64,000 bases of DNA from Maylandia zebra (Eukaryota; Chordata; Actinopteri; Cichliformes; Cichlidae): the NCBI RefSeq assembly GCF_041146795.1, contig NC_135176.1, positions 18,425,786 through 18,489,785 on the forward strand. Direction: 5' to 3'. The notes under the pieces were generated by a model. The model searched no databases. It saw nothing but the letters and a program-made list of their open reading frames with translations, and was not told the DNA's origin. The position numbers and the translations under genes are program-made. Shown here piece after piece: positions 32,335-42,791 of the stretch (within the stretch, counting starts at the first letter, position 1; each line of letters opens with the position of its first letter).

Positions 32335-32638
32335 GTTTAAAGTATACTTTTTTGAAACAGGTATGTAGAGAAACATATTTTCTCTTCTATACTTTGTTTT
32401 ATCGGAGTTCACACTGAAACTAAAAGTAACTTGCTAAAGACATTTATTTATTTATTGTTTGATCTAAGAATATTTCAGCATGTACTCCTGCCTTTGTCTG
32501 TCATGAAAATGTATATATATTACTGCAAATACCATTTTAACAAAAGTCTGACCGATTTTTTAATAAAATGTGAAGATCTGACCAAACTGAAAGAAAGCTA
32601 GAAATGTCAAGCAAGCTCAGCCATTACTTAGTGACCAC

Positions 32639-33947
32639 TAGGGGTGGGTTCTTATAATCGATTTATCGATTAAAATCGATTCTGGCTTGGATAACGTAAA
32701 ATCGATTCATTAAAATCCTGAATCCATCCATCCATCCATCCATCCATTCACTTCCGCTTATCCTTTTCAGGGTCGCGGGGGGCGCTGGAGCCTATCCCAG
32801 CTGTCATAGGGCGAGAGGCGGGGTACACCCTGGACAGGTCGCCAGTCTGTCGCAAGGCTAACACACAGGGACAAACAACCATTCACACTCACATTCATTT
32901 GGACATTTACACCTAGTGACAATTTGGGTAAAATCCTGAATCGATTTTTTAATATAAATTTATTTTGCCCGAAATGCCAGAATCTCTGGTGAAATCTCAC
33001 AAACTTTCAACAACCACCAAACAGCTAAGACAGTAAATGAGAGCAGGAACACGGATTCTGCACAAAGACTTAGACACACAGCGCAACCCGCGGATCAGAA
33101 TCAGTTAGATGTCGCATTTCTCACAGTCGGGGCTGAAAGCCGACAGTTCGCTGATTCTGATCTGTCGGCAGGTCCGCGCTTTGTGTTCACGCCCTTTACG
33201 CGCTGATTCTAAAGCTGTTAGTTTGATGTCTCTCCAAAACAATATTGACCGAACCAGCAGCAAAAGAAGATCCAAACTACGCTTCACATAAACATCGTCA
33301 TGAATTCACTCTGACTTTTACTGTTTTGCTCTCTCTCTCTCTCTCTCTCTCCCTCCCACCCCTTTCTCTCTCTCTGTACTTCATTATTCACTTGCTTGTT
33401 AGGCACAAGTCTACCGTTGTTTACAGCGCTGTCGGCCTACGTTTTTTTTTCGTTTTATATACTTCCGAAAAGAAAACCTAATTTCTGCTGTTCAATACTG
33501 AACAAATGTAAACTTTTTAAAATTATGCAAAATGCAAAACGCCGTGTCTCTAATAAAACCCCTGTAACTTCAGAGGTAATGTTCATATGCTGATTAATGG
33601 TTTTCTTTCGTTTTTGATGTACTGCAGAATATTTTTATAAAATCCCAGGCCAGGAAAATCGCCTTCATGTTTTTCTGTGTTTTATCCTCAGCTACTTTGA
33701 CACAAAGGCATCTGCTGTGACGCTTACACCTTTGATAAAGTCTTGCGTGTGTCAGCTTCCTTTTTATAGATACAAAAATATGTAAATGTACTGATCTGAA
33801 TTATAATATTTCTGACTGTCAAAATTTCCCAGATTCAAATCGAATCGAATCGAATCGAATTAAATCGAATCGTGGATCGAATCGATTCGGGACCTTGTGA
33901 ATCGGAATTGAATCGATTCTAGAAATCAGTGACGATACCCAGCCCTA
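32639..33947 (+). mobile_element. hAT element with perfect 8-bp TSD in OR upstream flank
   Basis: Ends TAGGGGTGGGTTCTTATAAT and CGATACCCAGCCCTA. GTGACCAC is repeated exactly on both sides (32631-32638 and 33948-33955). The ends are rich in ATCGAT words and an AATCG run lies near the right end. It has no transposase. An unrelated dispersed fish repeat (32702-32935) lies inside. The flanking DNA resembles OR upstream sequence, so the insertion split the promoter-distal region of the OR relic at 34140. Confidence 0.9.
32702..32935 (+). repeat. dispersed fish repeat with ATCC microsatellite
   Basis: It starts with a CATC/ATCC tandem run, then GCTTATCCTTTTCAGGGTCG and CACCCTGGACAGGTCGCCAG, sequences I recognise as highly repeated in fish. 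It ends at ACACCTAGTGACAATTTGGG. The hAT sequence ATCCTGAATC occurs on both sides of it, so it is a later insertion. I cannot name its family. Confidence 0.65.
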
Positions 33948-34139
33948 GTGACCACTATTCACTAAATTCTCTGCATAAAGCTTAGATTACCTGATTTGAA
34001 GATGCCGGGGAACAGGCAGCTGCTGTAAGTGACAGAACAGTGTTGCATCTATGTGGATCCAGTCTTCACTAAACAAAGCTTGCCTGAACAAAGAATACAG
34101 GGCTTTGATTTTATAGAAGATTAACACAAAAAAAGTTTT

Positions 34140-34383
34140 TATGTTTTCTTTTTTTTAAACTCAGCTGTTCAGAAAAATATATCCTTTGTGCATCTTACAT
34201 AGTTTAAGTACTGGCCATTCTTTCTTAATAATTTATACATATAGAGAAGAATGAAGGCTTTAAAACCTGCACAGGTCATCTTTAATTAAAATAAATCGAT
34301 TTCCTCCTTAGTATATGTATATTTATTTATATATAGTACCTTCAAATGCTAGGATTATAAATACCTCTTTAACCTCTGTTATG
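34140..34383 (+). pseudogene. odorant receptor relic
   Basis: An N-terminal piece (LNSAVQKNISFVH-like, 34151-34195) is followed after a short gap by a piece matching the TM6 region (RMKALK, 34253) and then the stretch before TM7 (34330-34383). TM1-TM5 are deleted, and stops and frame changes are present. The upstream block at 34005-34100 still resembles the promoter and 5' UTR of the intact ORs. The gene is dead. Confidence 0.8.
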
Positions 34384-34951
34384 TTGTATGAGCGTCATTG
34401 GGACTGGAGAAGCATGGTTGGATGGTAACAAACCATAACCATGGGGCCATTGGGACAACGGTCGCTAAATTGCACAACCAGAAGGCAACATTGGAGACAT
34501 CGAGAATAGTTATGAGTGTCTTGGAATCCCACAGGCAAATGGGAACCGAAACAAGATCACCAGGAAAGCTGCAACTGGCAAATACCTGCATAGTGACGGG
34601 CAAGTCCTGAAGAGTCAGCTGAATGAGAAGAGCAAGAATGGGACAATCAACATCTATGCCCTGCCAGTTAATAGATACCCTGCTGGGATAATAAGCTAGC
34701 CAGAAGAGGAAATGGAATCCACTGACATCAAGAAAAGAAATCTCCTTGCGACAAATGGAGGGTTTCACGCCAGGTCCAGCACCATGAGATTGCACGCTAA
34801 GTGGAAGGAAGGAGGCCGAGGACTAATGAATGTCAGAACCACTATCCAGCTATCTTTGTTATTTGAAACAACAAAGATTCAACTGACTATGTGCTTAGTG
34901 AATATCTCAGGCAGCAGAAACCTGAGAAAGAAAAGGAGATCCTAGGAGGAG

Positions 34952-35005
34952 ATCCATCCAATTGCAACATGAAATATAAAAAATGCATTGACGGTTCTGT
35001 GTATA
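34952..35005 (+). repeat. 54-bp direct repeat, left copy
   Basis: Identical to 35578-35631. This copy lies between R2-like coding sequence and an L2-like tail. Confidence 0.9.
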
Positions 35006-35276
35006 ATAACCGTATGACTGTTCCCACCACTAACACATGACCCTACGCTGTGTTCACTGCATCATTCCATGTTTGGCACTGATCACCACCTGCACTCATG
35101 TATATATCTATCTACTTAGCACTTTTAATTCTTATTCTTATTTTTATTTTCATGTCTAAGCGTAATTTATGACAGTATGTTTGCACTGAAGCACCGCAGC
35201 AATTTCCTAATGTTGTAAACCTGCTCAACATTTGTCAATAAAACCCTTTCTGATTCTGATTCTGATTCTGAAATGA
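35006..35276 (+). mobile_element. L2-like 3' tail
   Basis: It ends CAATAAAACCCTTTCTGATT followed by CTGATTCTGA repeats, the same tail as at 16979-17035 in reverse. No coding sequence is left. It follows the left copy of the 54-bp direct repeat. Confidence 0.65.
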
Positions 35277-35577
35277 CATCTGAGATCTCTGTCCAGAAGA
35301 ATACAGTCCTAGGGACAGCAAAGACCCTCAACCTCCAAGGCCTCTGGTAGAGAACCTGAGATTGAAGGCTAAAAGTCTGCCCACATGGGCGAGTGGGGAA
35401 ATTAAAAAAAATATATATTAGTGTTCATCACAATATTTCTATCAAAACTTCAAAGTCGTAGTTGTGCAACGTTATAGACTGATGTGATAATAAAGTGTAT
35501 CTTTTCACACTTTCCTGACTGCTGTTTATTTCTTACACTAATTGCTCATATAAAAACAGTAAACTAGTTGAAACATC

Positions 35578-35631
35578 ATCCATCCAATTGCAACATGAAA
35601 TATAAAAAATGCATTGACGGTTCTGTGTATA
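35578..35631 (+). repeat. 54-bp direct repeat, right copy
   Basis: Identical to 34952-35005. This copy lies in the upstream flank of the OR gene at 35894 and is probably the original position. Confidence 0.9.
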
Positions 35632-35893
35632 TTTTTAACATGATTGCATTCAGATGTACTGAAATAAACTTCACATTTAATGATTTAAATGCATTTAAAC
35701 ACATTATTTACCAGATATCCAGAAGAAGACAGCTTCTCTTTAGCATCCTCTTTGAAAACAGGTAAACATAAACAGAGCTCTTCCCCCTGAGAGTAAGGTG
35801 CTTTCCTCCATCTACATAAGAGTATAGAGTCATGATACTAGCGCAAAGGAGAGGCATCTGTGTGGACACCACTGTGCTGTAGGCATCTTTGCA

Positions 35894-36859
35894 ATGGAGT
35901 TATTCAACTCAGCTCTTGGAAAAAATATAACTTTTGTACATCCTGCATTTTTCATTATAGGTGGTTTAACTGGAATCCCAAACATAACATTATATTATGT
36001 CTTTCTATTTTTTGTTTATATTGTTTCTGTGGTGGGAAACACAGTTGTGATGGCTGTAATATACTTGGATCATAATCTGAGAACTCCAAAGTATATTGCA
36101 GTTTTTAACCTTGCATTTGTGGACCTGTTTGGTAACACTGCCCTGGTGCCAAAGGTTCTTGACATCTTTCTGTTTGGGCACTACTATATCCCCTACAACG
36201 ATTGTTTAACATTCCTGTTTTTTTGCTACACTTGTCTGTCACTGCAGTCATTTAATCTGGTGGCACTCTCGTATGACAGAATGGTGGCCATCATCTTTCC
36301 ACTCCACTATCAAGTAAAGGTGACCCACAGGTTCATGTTTTCTTTGATTGCCTCACTTTGGGTTTTTACTATTATTGCTGTATTAATTTCAGTTGGACTA
36401 CTTACAAGACTTTCTTTCTGTAAATCTGTGGTTATTAATAGTTATTTTTGTGACCATGGTCAGATATACCGACTTGCTTGCAATGACCATTTCCCCAGCT
36501 ATGTCATTGCTTGCTTGTACCCAGTGATTATATTTTGGCTTCCTCTAGCTTTTATCCTGTTAAGTTACCTTTATATTGGCTATACGCTGGTTAAAGTGGC
36601 CACACTTCAAGAAGGACTCAAGGCTTTTAAAACATGCATTGGCCATCTTTCATTAGTGGCAATCTATTTTATTCCACTGTTAACTACGTTTACTTTGATG
36701 GAAAAAATACAACCAAATGCTAGGATCATAAACCTGTCTTTGACTTCGGTCTTCCCTCCCATGTTGAACCCAATAATTTATGTTCTGCAAACACAAGAAA
36801 TAAAAGAATCTTTAAAAAGGTTATTAAAAAGGCGAGGAAAATCCAAAATAACAATTTAA
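35894..36859 (+). CDS. odorant receptor, intact
   Basis: A 321-residue intronless seven-transmembrane receptor beginning [14 protein letters not shown]. It has the N11 glycosylation site, SYDRMVAI at the DRY position, loop-2 cysteines (SFCKSVV, YFCDHG, RLACND), KTCIGHLS before TM6 and [11 protein letters not shown] at the end of TM7. It groups with the gene at 6658: both have FLFFVYI in TM1, [18 protein letters not shown] through TM2 and an AxVATxxE loop before TM6. The conserved TATAAGG block of the other subclade was not seen upstream. Confidence 0.97.
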   Translation: MELFNSALGKNITFVHPAFFIIGGLTGIPNITLYYVFLFFVYIVSVVGNTVVMAVIYLDHNLRTPKYIAVFNLAFVDLFGNTALVPKVLDIFLFGHYYIPYNDCLTFLFFCYTCLSLQSFNLVALSYDRMVAIIFPLHYQVKVTHRFMFSLIASLWVFTIIAVLISVGLLTRLSFCKSVVINSYFCDHGQIYRLACNDHFPSYVIACLYPVIIFWLPLAFILLSYLYIGYTLVKVATLQEGLKAFKTCIGHLSLVAIYFIPLLTTFTLMEKIQPNARIINLSLTSVFPPMLNPIIYVLQTQEIKESLKRLLKRRGKSKITI

Positions 36860-37499
36860 TACTAGCAGTGATGTGAGCATTTGTTTGCACTATATATTGT
36901 GTATGTTTGTGTTTCTTTGAAATCTGTCCTTTGAAATAGAATTTAAAGTAGAATTGTCTAATGTCATTATGAGTTAAGACTGTTTGCAATAAAAGAACAA
37001 GTAATTTCATAGGAATGGAGATTATTTCTTAAACAAAATGTAATCAACGATAACACAAAAAGTCTGTTAGGATGCACGTATTATTTGTGATCAAGGTGAT
37101 TATGGGGTGTTTAAAAAGCAATAGTATCTAAAAAATCATTGGATGTCTCACCTATTTTTTTGTCTCTGTGTTGATAATCATTTCAAAACAGAATGCAATT
37201 ATTTTATCTTGGTCTAATTTTCTTCTAGGAGGGTTTTTTTTAGTGAAGAAAGCAAAACATATATGCATTTTTTTTTTACTTTTTCATATCCACGATTTCT
37301 AATAAATTCGCTGTGCCAGCTTGTCTCTCTGTGAGGCAGCACAAAGGCAAACACTGCTTTGACTGAAAGCCAAATATCAGCATGTAAAATGCTTGCAATG
37401 GTAGTGCTGGTGTTTATAAGGTGGAAAGTTAAGTGATGTGATTACTTTTGTAGAATCAAAACATTGGAGAAGAGTTGAAATTTTTACTTGATAGTGACA
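36860..37499. other. OR downstream flank, nothing recognised
   Basis: AT-rich noncoding sequence with short T-runs. A segment near 37455 (AGAATCAAAACATTGGAGA) recurs at 57667, a small shared repeat of unknown type. Confidence 0.55.
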
Positions 37500-37504
37500 T
37501 TAGA

Positions 37505-38901
37505 ACCCTCTACTGCATAGCGTTGCCCTGAGGCAACAAACCACATTTTCATGCCTTACAGTGGCCCTTCAAAAAAAACCAACTTTTTTTTTTCCAAACA
37601 AAAACTTTTTATGCAAGGAAACCAAGGGAATGTGCACTTTCTGTCCTCAGAAAGTGAGGACAGTGAGCTTTCAGGGAGTAACAGTGAAGTAGAGGAGTGG
37701 ATCCCTGAATGAGGTTTGAGAGACACTTAGGAGCTCAGGGGTCAGTTGGTAAAGTAACTGTGTCTGTGTGTGTGTTAGTGCCCACATAGCAAGCAGGTCT
37801 GGCCAGGATCTGGTATCAAACCGGCACTTTGAGTAATCTGGGAGAGTAGAAAAGCGCTACATAAAAATCAGTCCATTCACTGTCTGAACAGAGTTTCGGC
37901 ATGTTACTTTTGCACTGTTTTGCATGTTCTGGCACAGGCTGTTATTGCATGGCTTGATTAAGGTACACATTATGCTGACATCTAGGGCCAGAGCTGAAAC
38001 CGTTCTGGGCCAGCACAGGGCCAGCAGTGTGTCTACAACTGGCCCGTGGCTGCACACCACCTACAGATGGCCCACATACCGCAATGAATAATGGCCCTTT
38101 GGTGGCCCAGATCAGGTTTGCCAGAGGTAATCCACACATGGGCCAGCACAGTACGACCAGGGTGTCTGAAACTGGCCTTGTGCTGGTCCATGCGTGGGCC
38201 ACCTCTGGCAAACAAGGTCTAGGCCACCAAAGGGCCGTTATTCATTGCAGTATATGGGCCATGTGTAAGCACATTGTGTGGGCCAGATCCCTGCCATACC
38301 AATATTGCTGTGTGGGTATCAGTGTGTGTGGTCATGTATTACTTATTGTTGTGGGGACACAAATTTGTTTACACACTCATATTGTGAGGTCTCGCCTACT
38401 TTATGACAAATTGCAAGGTAAATCATTCAATTTTAGGGTGAAGGCTTGAGTCAGGGTTAGGGTAAGGTTCAGGCAGGGACTTGTGATGGGTAGAGTTAGG
38501 ATAAGTCTCCAGGAAATTAATGTAAGTTAATGTAATGTCCCCAAAAGTGATGGGAACACAACGCGCGTGTGTGTGTGCATGTGTGTGTGTGTGTGTGCGC
38601 ACGTGCATGGGGTTAGGGTCAAATGTTGGATGTATTTTGGTGTTTTATTGTTTTGTGAAATGTTTACATTGTTTATTTGTTGTTTATTTATTTGTTCATC
38701 CTTGTTGTACTAATACAACTTATTATAGAATAACTTGGCATTTTACTACCCTTGTTGCACAGTGTTGCCTTGAAGCAACAAACCAATATCTGGCAGGGTG
38801 TCAAATTTTATGATTGATATATTATTAGGGACCCTAAAGCTCCCCCAAAATAGGGAGAAATAATTTTTTTCCCCAAAATTAAAAAGTCATGCAGTAGAGG
38901 G
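37505..38901 (+). mobile_element. piggyBac-like or other TIR element, decayed
   Basis: ACCCTCTACTGCAT at the left is inverted at the right (ATGCAGTAGAGGG). TTAGA occurs on both sides (37500-37504 and 38902-38906). A short acidic reading near 37650-37710 (EDSELSGSNSEVEEWIPE) recalls piggyBac transposase N-termini, but nothing more is preserved. A similar GCAACAAACC segment occurs near both ends. It contains a foldback (38068-38261) and a GT microsatellite (38562-38600). The superfamily is tentative. Confidence 0.5.
38068..38261. repeat. 82-bp-arm foldback inverted repeat
   Basis: Arms 38068-38149 and 38180-38261 are reverse complements with scattered mismatches, around a 30-bp spacer. Shared words include GCAATGAATAA, GGCCCTTTGGTGGCC and TTTGCCAGAGGT. 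The reading frames here are side effects of GGCC-rich sequence. Confidence 0.9.
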
Positions 38902-39066
38902 TTAGATCAGGGGATTATTTTTTATTTTTTTGTTGTTCAGTTTGGATCTTTAGCCATCAGAATTGTTGTCTTAAGGCCAAGAAAGATGCCAAGCGGATTT
39001 ATTTTACCAAGTGGATCATCATAGCCTTGCCATATTGGTCCATTTGATTGACCTTTATTATAATTA

Positions 39067-40670
39067 CAGTGGGGCAAAAAAGTATTTAGTCAGCCACCGA
39101 TTGTGCAAGTTCCCCCACCTAAAATGATGACAGAGGTCAGTAATTTGCACCAGAGGTACACTTCAACTGTGAGAGACAGAATGTGAAAAAAAAATCCATG
39201 AATCCACATGGTAGGATTTGTAAAGAATTTATTCGTAAATCAGGGTGGAAAATAAGTATTTGGTCAATAACAAAAATACAACTCAATACTTTGTAACATA
39301 ACCTTTGTTGGCAATAACAGAGGTCAAACGTTTACTATAGGTCTTTACCAGGTTTGCACACACAGTAGCTGGTATTTTGGCCCATTCCTCCATGCAGATC
39401 TTCTCGAGAGCAGTGATGTTTTGGGGCTGTCGCTGAGCAACACGGACTTTCAACTCCCGCCACAGATTTTCTATGGGGTTGAGGTCTGGCGACTGGCTAG
39501 GCCACTCCAGGACTTTCAAATGCTTCTTACGGAGCCACTCCTTTGTTGCCCGGGTGGTGTGTTTTGGATCATTGTCATGTTGGAAGACCCAGCCTCGTTT
39601 CATCTTCAAAGTTCTCACTGATGGAAGGAGGTTTTGGCTCAAAATCTCACGATACATGGCCCCATTCATTCTGTCCTTAACACGGATCAGTCGTCCTGTC
39701 CCCTTGGCAGAAAAACAGCCCCATAGCATGATGTTTCCACCCCCATGCTTCACAGTAGGTATGGTGTTCTTGGGATGCAACTCAGTATTCTTCTTCCTCC
39801 AAACACGACGAGTTGAGTTTATACCAAAAAGTTCTACTTTGGTTTCATCTGACCACATGACATTCTCCCAATCCTCTGCTGTATCACCCATGTGCTCTCT
39901 GGCAAACTTCAGACGGGCCTGGACATGCACTGGCTTCAGCAGCGGAACACGTCTGGCACTGCGGGATTTGATTCCCTGCCGTTGTAGTGTGTTACTGATG
40001 GTGACCTTTGTTACTGTGGTCCCAGCTCTCTGCAGGTCATTCACCAGGTCCCCCCGTGTGGTTCTGGGATCTTTGCTCACCGTTCTCATGATCATTTTGA
40101 CCCCACGGGATGAGATCTTGCGTGGAGCCCCAGATCGAGGGAGATTATCAGTGGTCTTGTATGTCTTCCATTTTCTGATGATTGCTCCCACAGTTGATTT
40201 TTTCACACCAAGCTGCTTGCCTATTGTAGATTCACTCTTCCCAGTCTGGTGCAGGTCTACAATACTTTTCCTGGTGTCCTTCGAAAGCTCTTTGGTCTTG
40301 GCCATGGCGGGGTTTGGAGTCTGACTGTTTGAGGCTGTGGACAGGTGTCTTTTATACAGATGATGAGTTCAAACAGGTGCCATTCATACAGGTAACGAGT
40401 GGGGGACAGAAAGGCTTCTTACAGAAGACGTTACAGGTCTGTGAGGGCCAGAGATTTTCCATGTTTGAGGTGACCAAATACTTATTTTCCACCCTGATTT
40501 ACGAATAAATTCTTTACAAATCCTACCATGTTAATTCATGGATTTTTTTTTCACATTCTGTCTCTCACAGTTGAAGTGTACCTCTGGTGCAAATTACTGA
40601 CCTCTGTCATCATTTTAAGTGGGGGAACTTGCACAATCGGTGGCTGACTAAATACTTTTTTGCCCCACTG
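39067..40670 (-). mobile_element. full-length Tc1 transposon
   Basis: Ends CAGTGGGGCAAAAAAGTATT form inverted repeats of about 210 bp with only a few mismatches, flanked by TA (39065-39066 and 40671-40672). Length is 1604 bp, normal for Tc1. A single uninterrupted transposase gene fills the centre. The near-identity of the long repeats and the open gene suggest recent insertion. Confidence 0.97.
39283..40305 (-). CDS. Tc1 transposase, apparently intact
   Basis: The 340-residue product starts [10 protein letters not shown] at 40305 and is the usual Tc1 length. Residues 1-110 form two helix-turn-helix units ([16 protein letters not shown] and [11 protein letters not shown]) joined by the GRPR-like hook (RSGAPRK). 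The catalytic core has D153 ([11 protein letters not shown]), D244 ([10 protein letters not shown]) and E279 (LNPIENLW), a DD34E spacing. The glycine-rich [11 protein letters not shown] box is complete. It cuts and rejoins DNA at TA sites. No stop or frameshift was seen. Activity is inferred, not shown. Confidence 0.95.
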   Translation of the reverse strand: MAKTKELSKDTRKSIVDLHQTGKSESTIGKQLGVKKSTVGAIIRKWKTYKTTDNLPRSGAPRKISSRGVKMIMRTVSKDPRTTRGDLVNDLQRAGTTVTKVTISNTLQRQGIKSRSARRVPLLKPVHVQARLKFAREHMGDTAEDWENVMWSDETKVELFGINSTRRVWRKKNTELHPKNTIPTVKHGGGNIMLWGCFSAKGTGRLIRVKDRMNGAMYREILSQNLLPSVRTLKMKRGWVFQHDNDPKHTTRATKEWLRKKHLKVLEWPSQSPDLNPIENLWRELKVRVAQRQPQNITALEKICMEEWAKIPATVCANLVKTYSKRLTSVIANKGYVTKY

Positions 40671-40672
40671 TA

Positions 40673-42656
40673 TGTACTTATTTTATTTTATTTTTGGTTG
40701 CTACAAACGGGACAGACATGACTGGGGGATAGGACAGGGAGAAAGAATGAAAGAAAGAGAGGGAGAGAAATAAAAACAGAGGGGAGAAGAGACGGTGAGA
40801 AAGTGGGGAAGAAAGAAAGAAAAACAAACAAAGCACCTGGATCACCTGTATGGAGAAAAAAAAAACAGAAGAGAAAGCAAACAAAAAAAGAGCAACATAA
40901 TAAATACAGCACCATCACAATAAACTAGCTAACAGTAGATAACAGTAGATACGAAATATTAAACGCTATTGTGCAGCACGCAAGATAGACAGCGCACAAT
41001 GTGCTTTGAGGCAGCAGCCAAGAAAGGTGTAGTCCGCGTCTGTGAACACCCGTGTGTACACCTGTGTGCATACCTGTGTGGATCAGCATGCTTGTATTCC
41101 AAAGGTTTCTCCATGTAACGATCTGCTAGGGAGTGTGGGGAGCCATAGCCCCGTCCCCCAGGGTATGAAGCAGGTATGGAGGAGATCCAGGCCCCAGACA
41201 TCCAGAGGCCCCAGAGTACGAGGACTCGAGGAGGACCACCAAAGGGGGGGAACCGTGCCACCCTCCTGGGAAGAGCTGAGTAGAGCTCCAAACGAGAGGT
41301 CACCCAGCAGCTACGGAGCAGAGGCCAGAGGGGGTTTCAGTGGCGTGCCCACGGGCTCTGCCGGCAGCCAGCTGTGCCAGAGAGGACCGAGCTTCAGGCC
41401 CAGAGGCCTGAGGGCACCCCACCCCCCAGAAGGGGCCCAACCGGGCCACAGGCGCCAGGCCCTGCCAATCGGCCACCAGGAGTAAGCCAGTACATACATG
41501 AGCGCCCAGCCCCAGTCGACAAGAACCACCAACACACCAACGTCTGAGGGCATCAGCCACCGGCAGGGAGTGTGGTGAGGGGAGATAGGCCTCCGTACTT
41601 TGGAGGGCCTGAGATGTACCCAGATAGGTGGAGTCTAAGACCCAACCTAACATATAGACACAGACGAACAGGCGCACGCGGACACAAACGTGCATTCCCA
41701 CCCCCATATACACAACCAAATACTTGGCACTCACCCAACGTGTAGACAGACACAAATAGACACTGCACAGACAGTCACACTCCCCAAACATACTCTATAA
41801 CCTAGGTCCAGGTACCCCCGCCCCCAGAGGGCCAAGCCGCACCTAGACCCAGGAGATGTAACCCTTCTCTCTGGGATGGAGGCAAGCGGACCACCTCCTT
41901 CTCTGCAGTAGCAGGGAGGCCCCGCATCCCAAAACCCAATCTGACGGCCAGCACCTCCTCCCAGCCCCCCAGCCCTGACGGCTAACAGAACCAGGGTGAG
42001 TGAAGACCCCAAACCTCCCTCCGCCCACTCATATGTAGTGTTGCTGTGTGCTGTTCTAAAGTGCATTTAAAACACAGGAGAGCGTGGTTCCTGCTTCCTA
42101 TCAGAGAGCAGCACGGCTCCTCCCGAAAACCCTCAGTGTCTATATGCATTTAAAATTGAGGGTAGGGCACCAGCGCCAGAGGTGGGTTGGAATACACCGA
42201 CCATCCTCTGGATGCTGTAAAACATGCCCACCTCCAAGGCCCTATATGTATGTGTTATGTGAGAGTGTGCGTAATGTGGATGTCTAAGTTGCAGAATAAA
42301 ATTGAGGCAAGAGGTCAAAAATGAATCAGCGACAAAACTAATTTTGAGAGCTTCACTTTTACACTCAGCTCCCTCTTCACCACACCAGACCGGTGCAACA
42401 TCTGCATCACTGCAGCCGCAGCACCAATCCGTCTGTCAATCTTCCACTACCTTCTCCCATCACTCGCGAACAGGACCCTGGGGCTACGTCCACACTAGAT
42501 AGATAGTGATAGATTTGAAATCAGTTACAAAGGGCAGCATTGTCATTGTTCATTCGTGCACAATGTCCCCAGTCTCCCTTGGAATGCTGTTGAAGCTCTG
42601 CTGGAGGTGTGCATTAAAGATCTCACGGACTGGGGCCTCTGCTAGGCATTCCCAGC
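40673..42656. other. unassigned repeat-like region, purine-rich then GC-rich
   Basis: 40735-40880 is strongly purine-rich (GAGAAAGAAAGAG-like). 41030-42050 is GC-rich with CCCCAG/GAGG words and several chance open frames on both strands that have no recognisable domain. 41640-41780 is CA/GA-rich. It looks like a dispersed repeat from its base composition, but I cannot name it. I see no gene. Confidence 0.45.
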
Positions 42657-42791
42657 TAGGGCTGCCACGATTAGTCGACTAGTCACGATTAGGGCTGGGA
42701 CAACGCGTCGACGTAATCGATTACGTCGACGCGTAAAATACGTCGACGTAAAACAATTTACGTCGATGCGTCGTCACTTTCAAAAAAATAC

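Larger units (their letters stand above)
34430..35430 (+). mobile_element. R2-type LINE fragment with L2 tail in the middle
   Basis: Up to 34945 a + strand reading resembles the late polymerase region of R2-like fish LINEs (INIYALPVNRYPAGIIS, ATNGGFHARSSTMRL, EGGRGLMNVRTTIQ), with one or more frameshifts. The C-terminal end resumes at 35277 (TSEISVQKNTVLGTAK-like). The intervening part has been replaced by a 54-bp segment and an L2-like tail (35006-35276). The 3' end is near 35430. Confidence 0.65.

Noticed and set aside
37857-38449. Several overlapping open frames
   Set aside because: They come from a GGCC-rich foldback and have no recognisable domain.
39473-40324. A 283-codon + strand frame
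   Set aside because: Antisense shadow of the Tc1 transposase.
41042-42066. Open frames of 100-160 codons on both strands
   Set aside because: GC-rich sequence with few stops; no domain, no consistent start and no homologue known to me.
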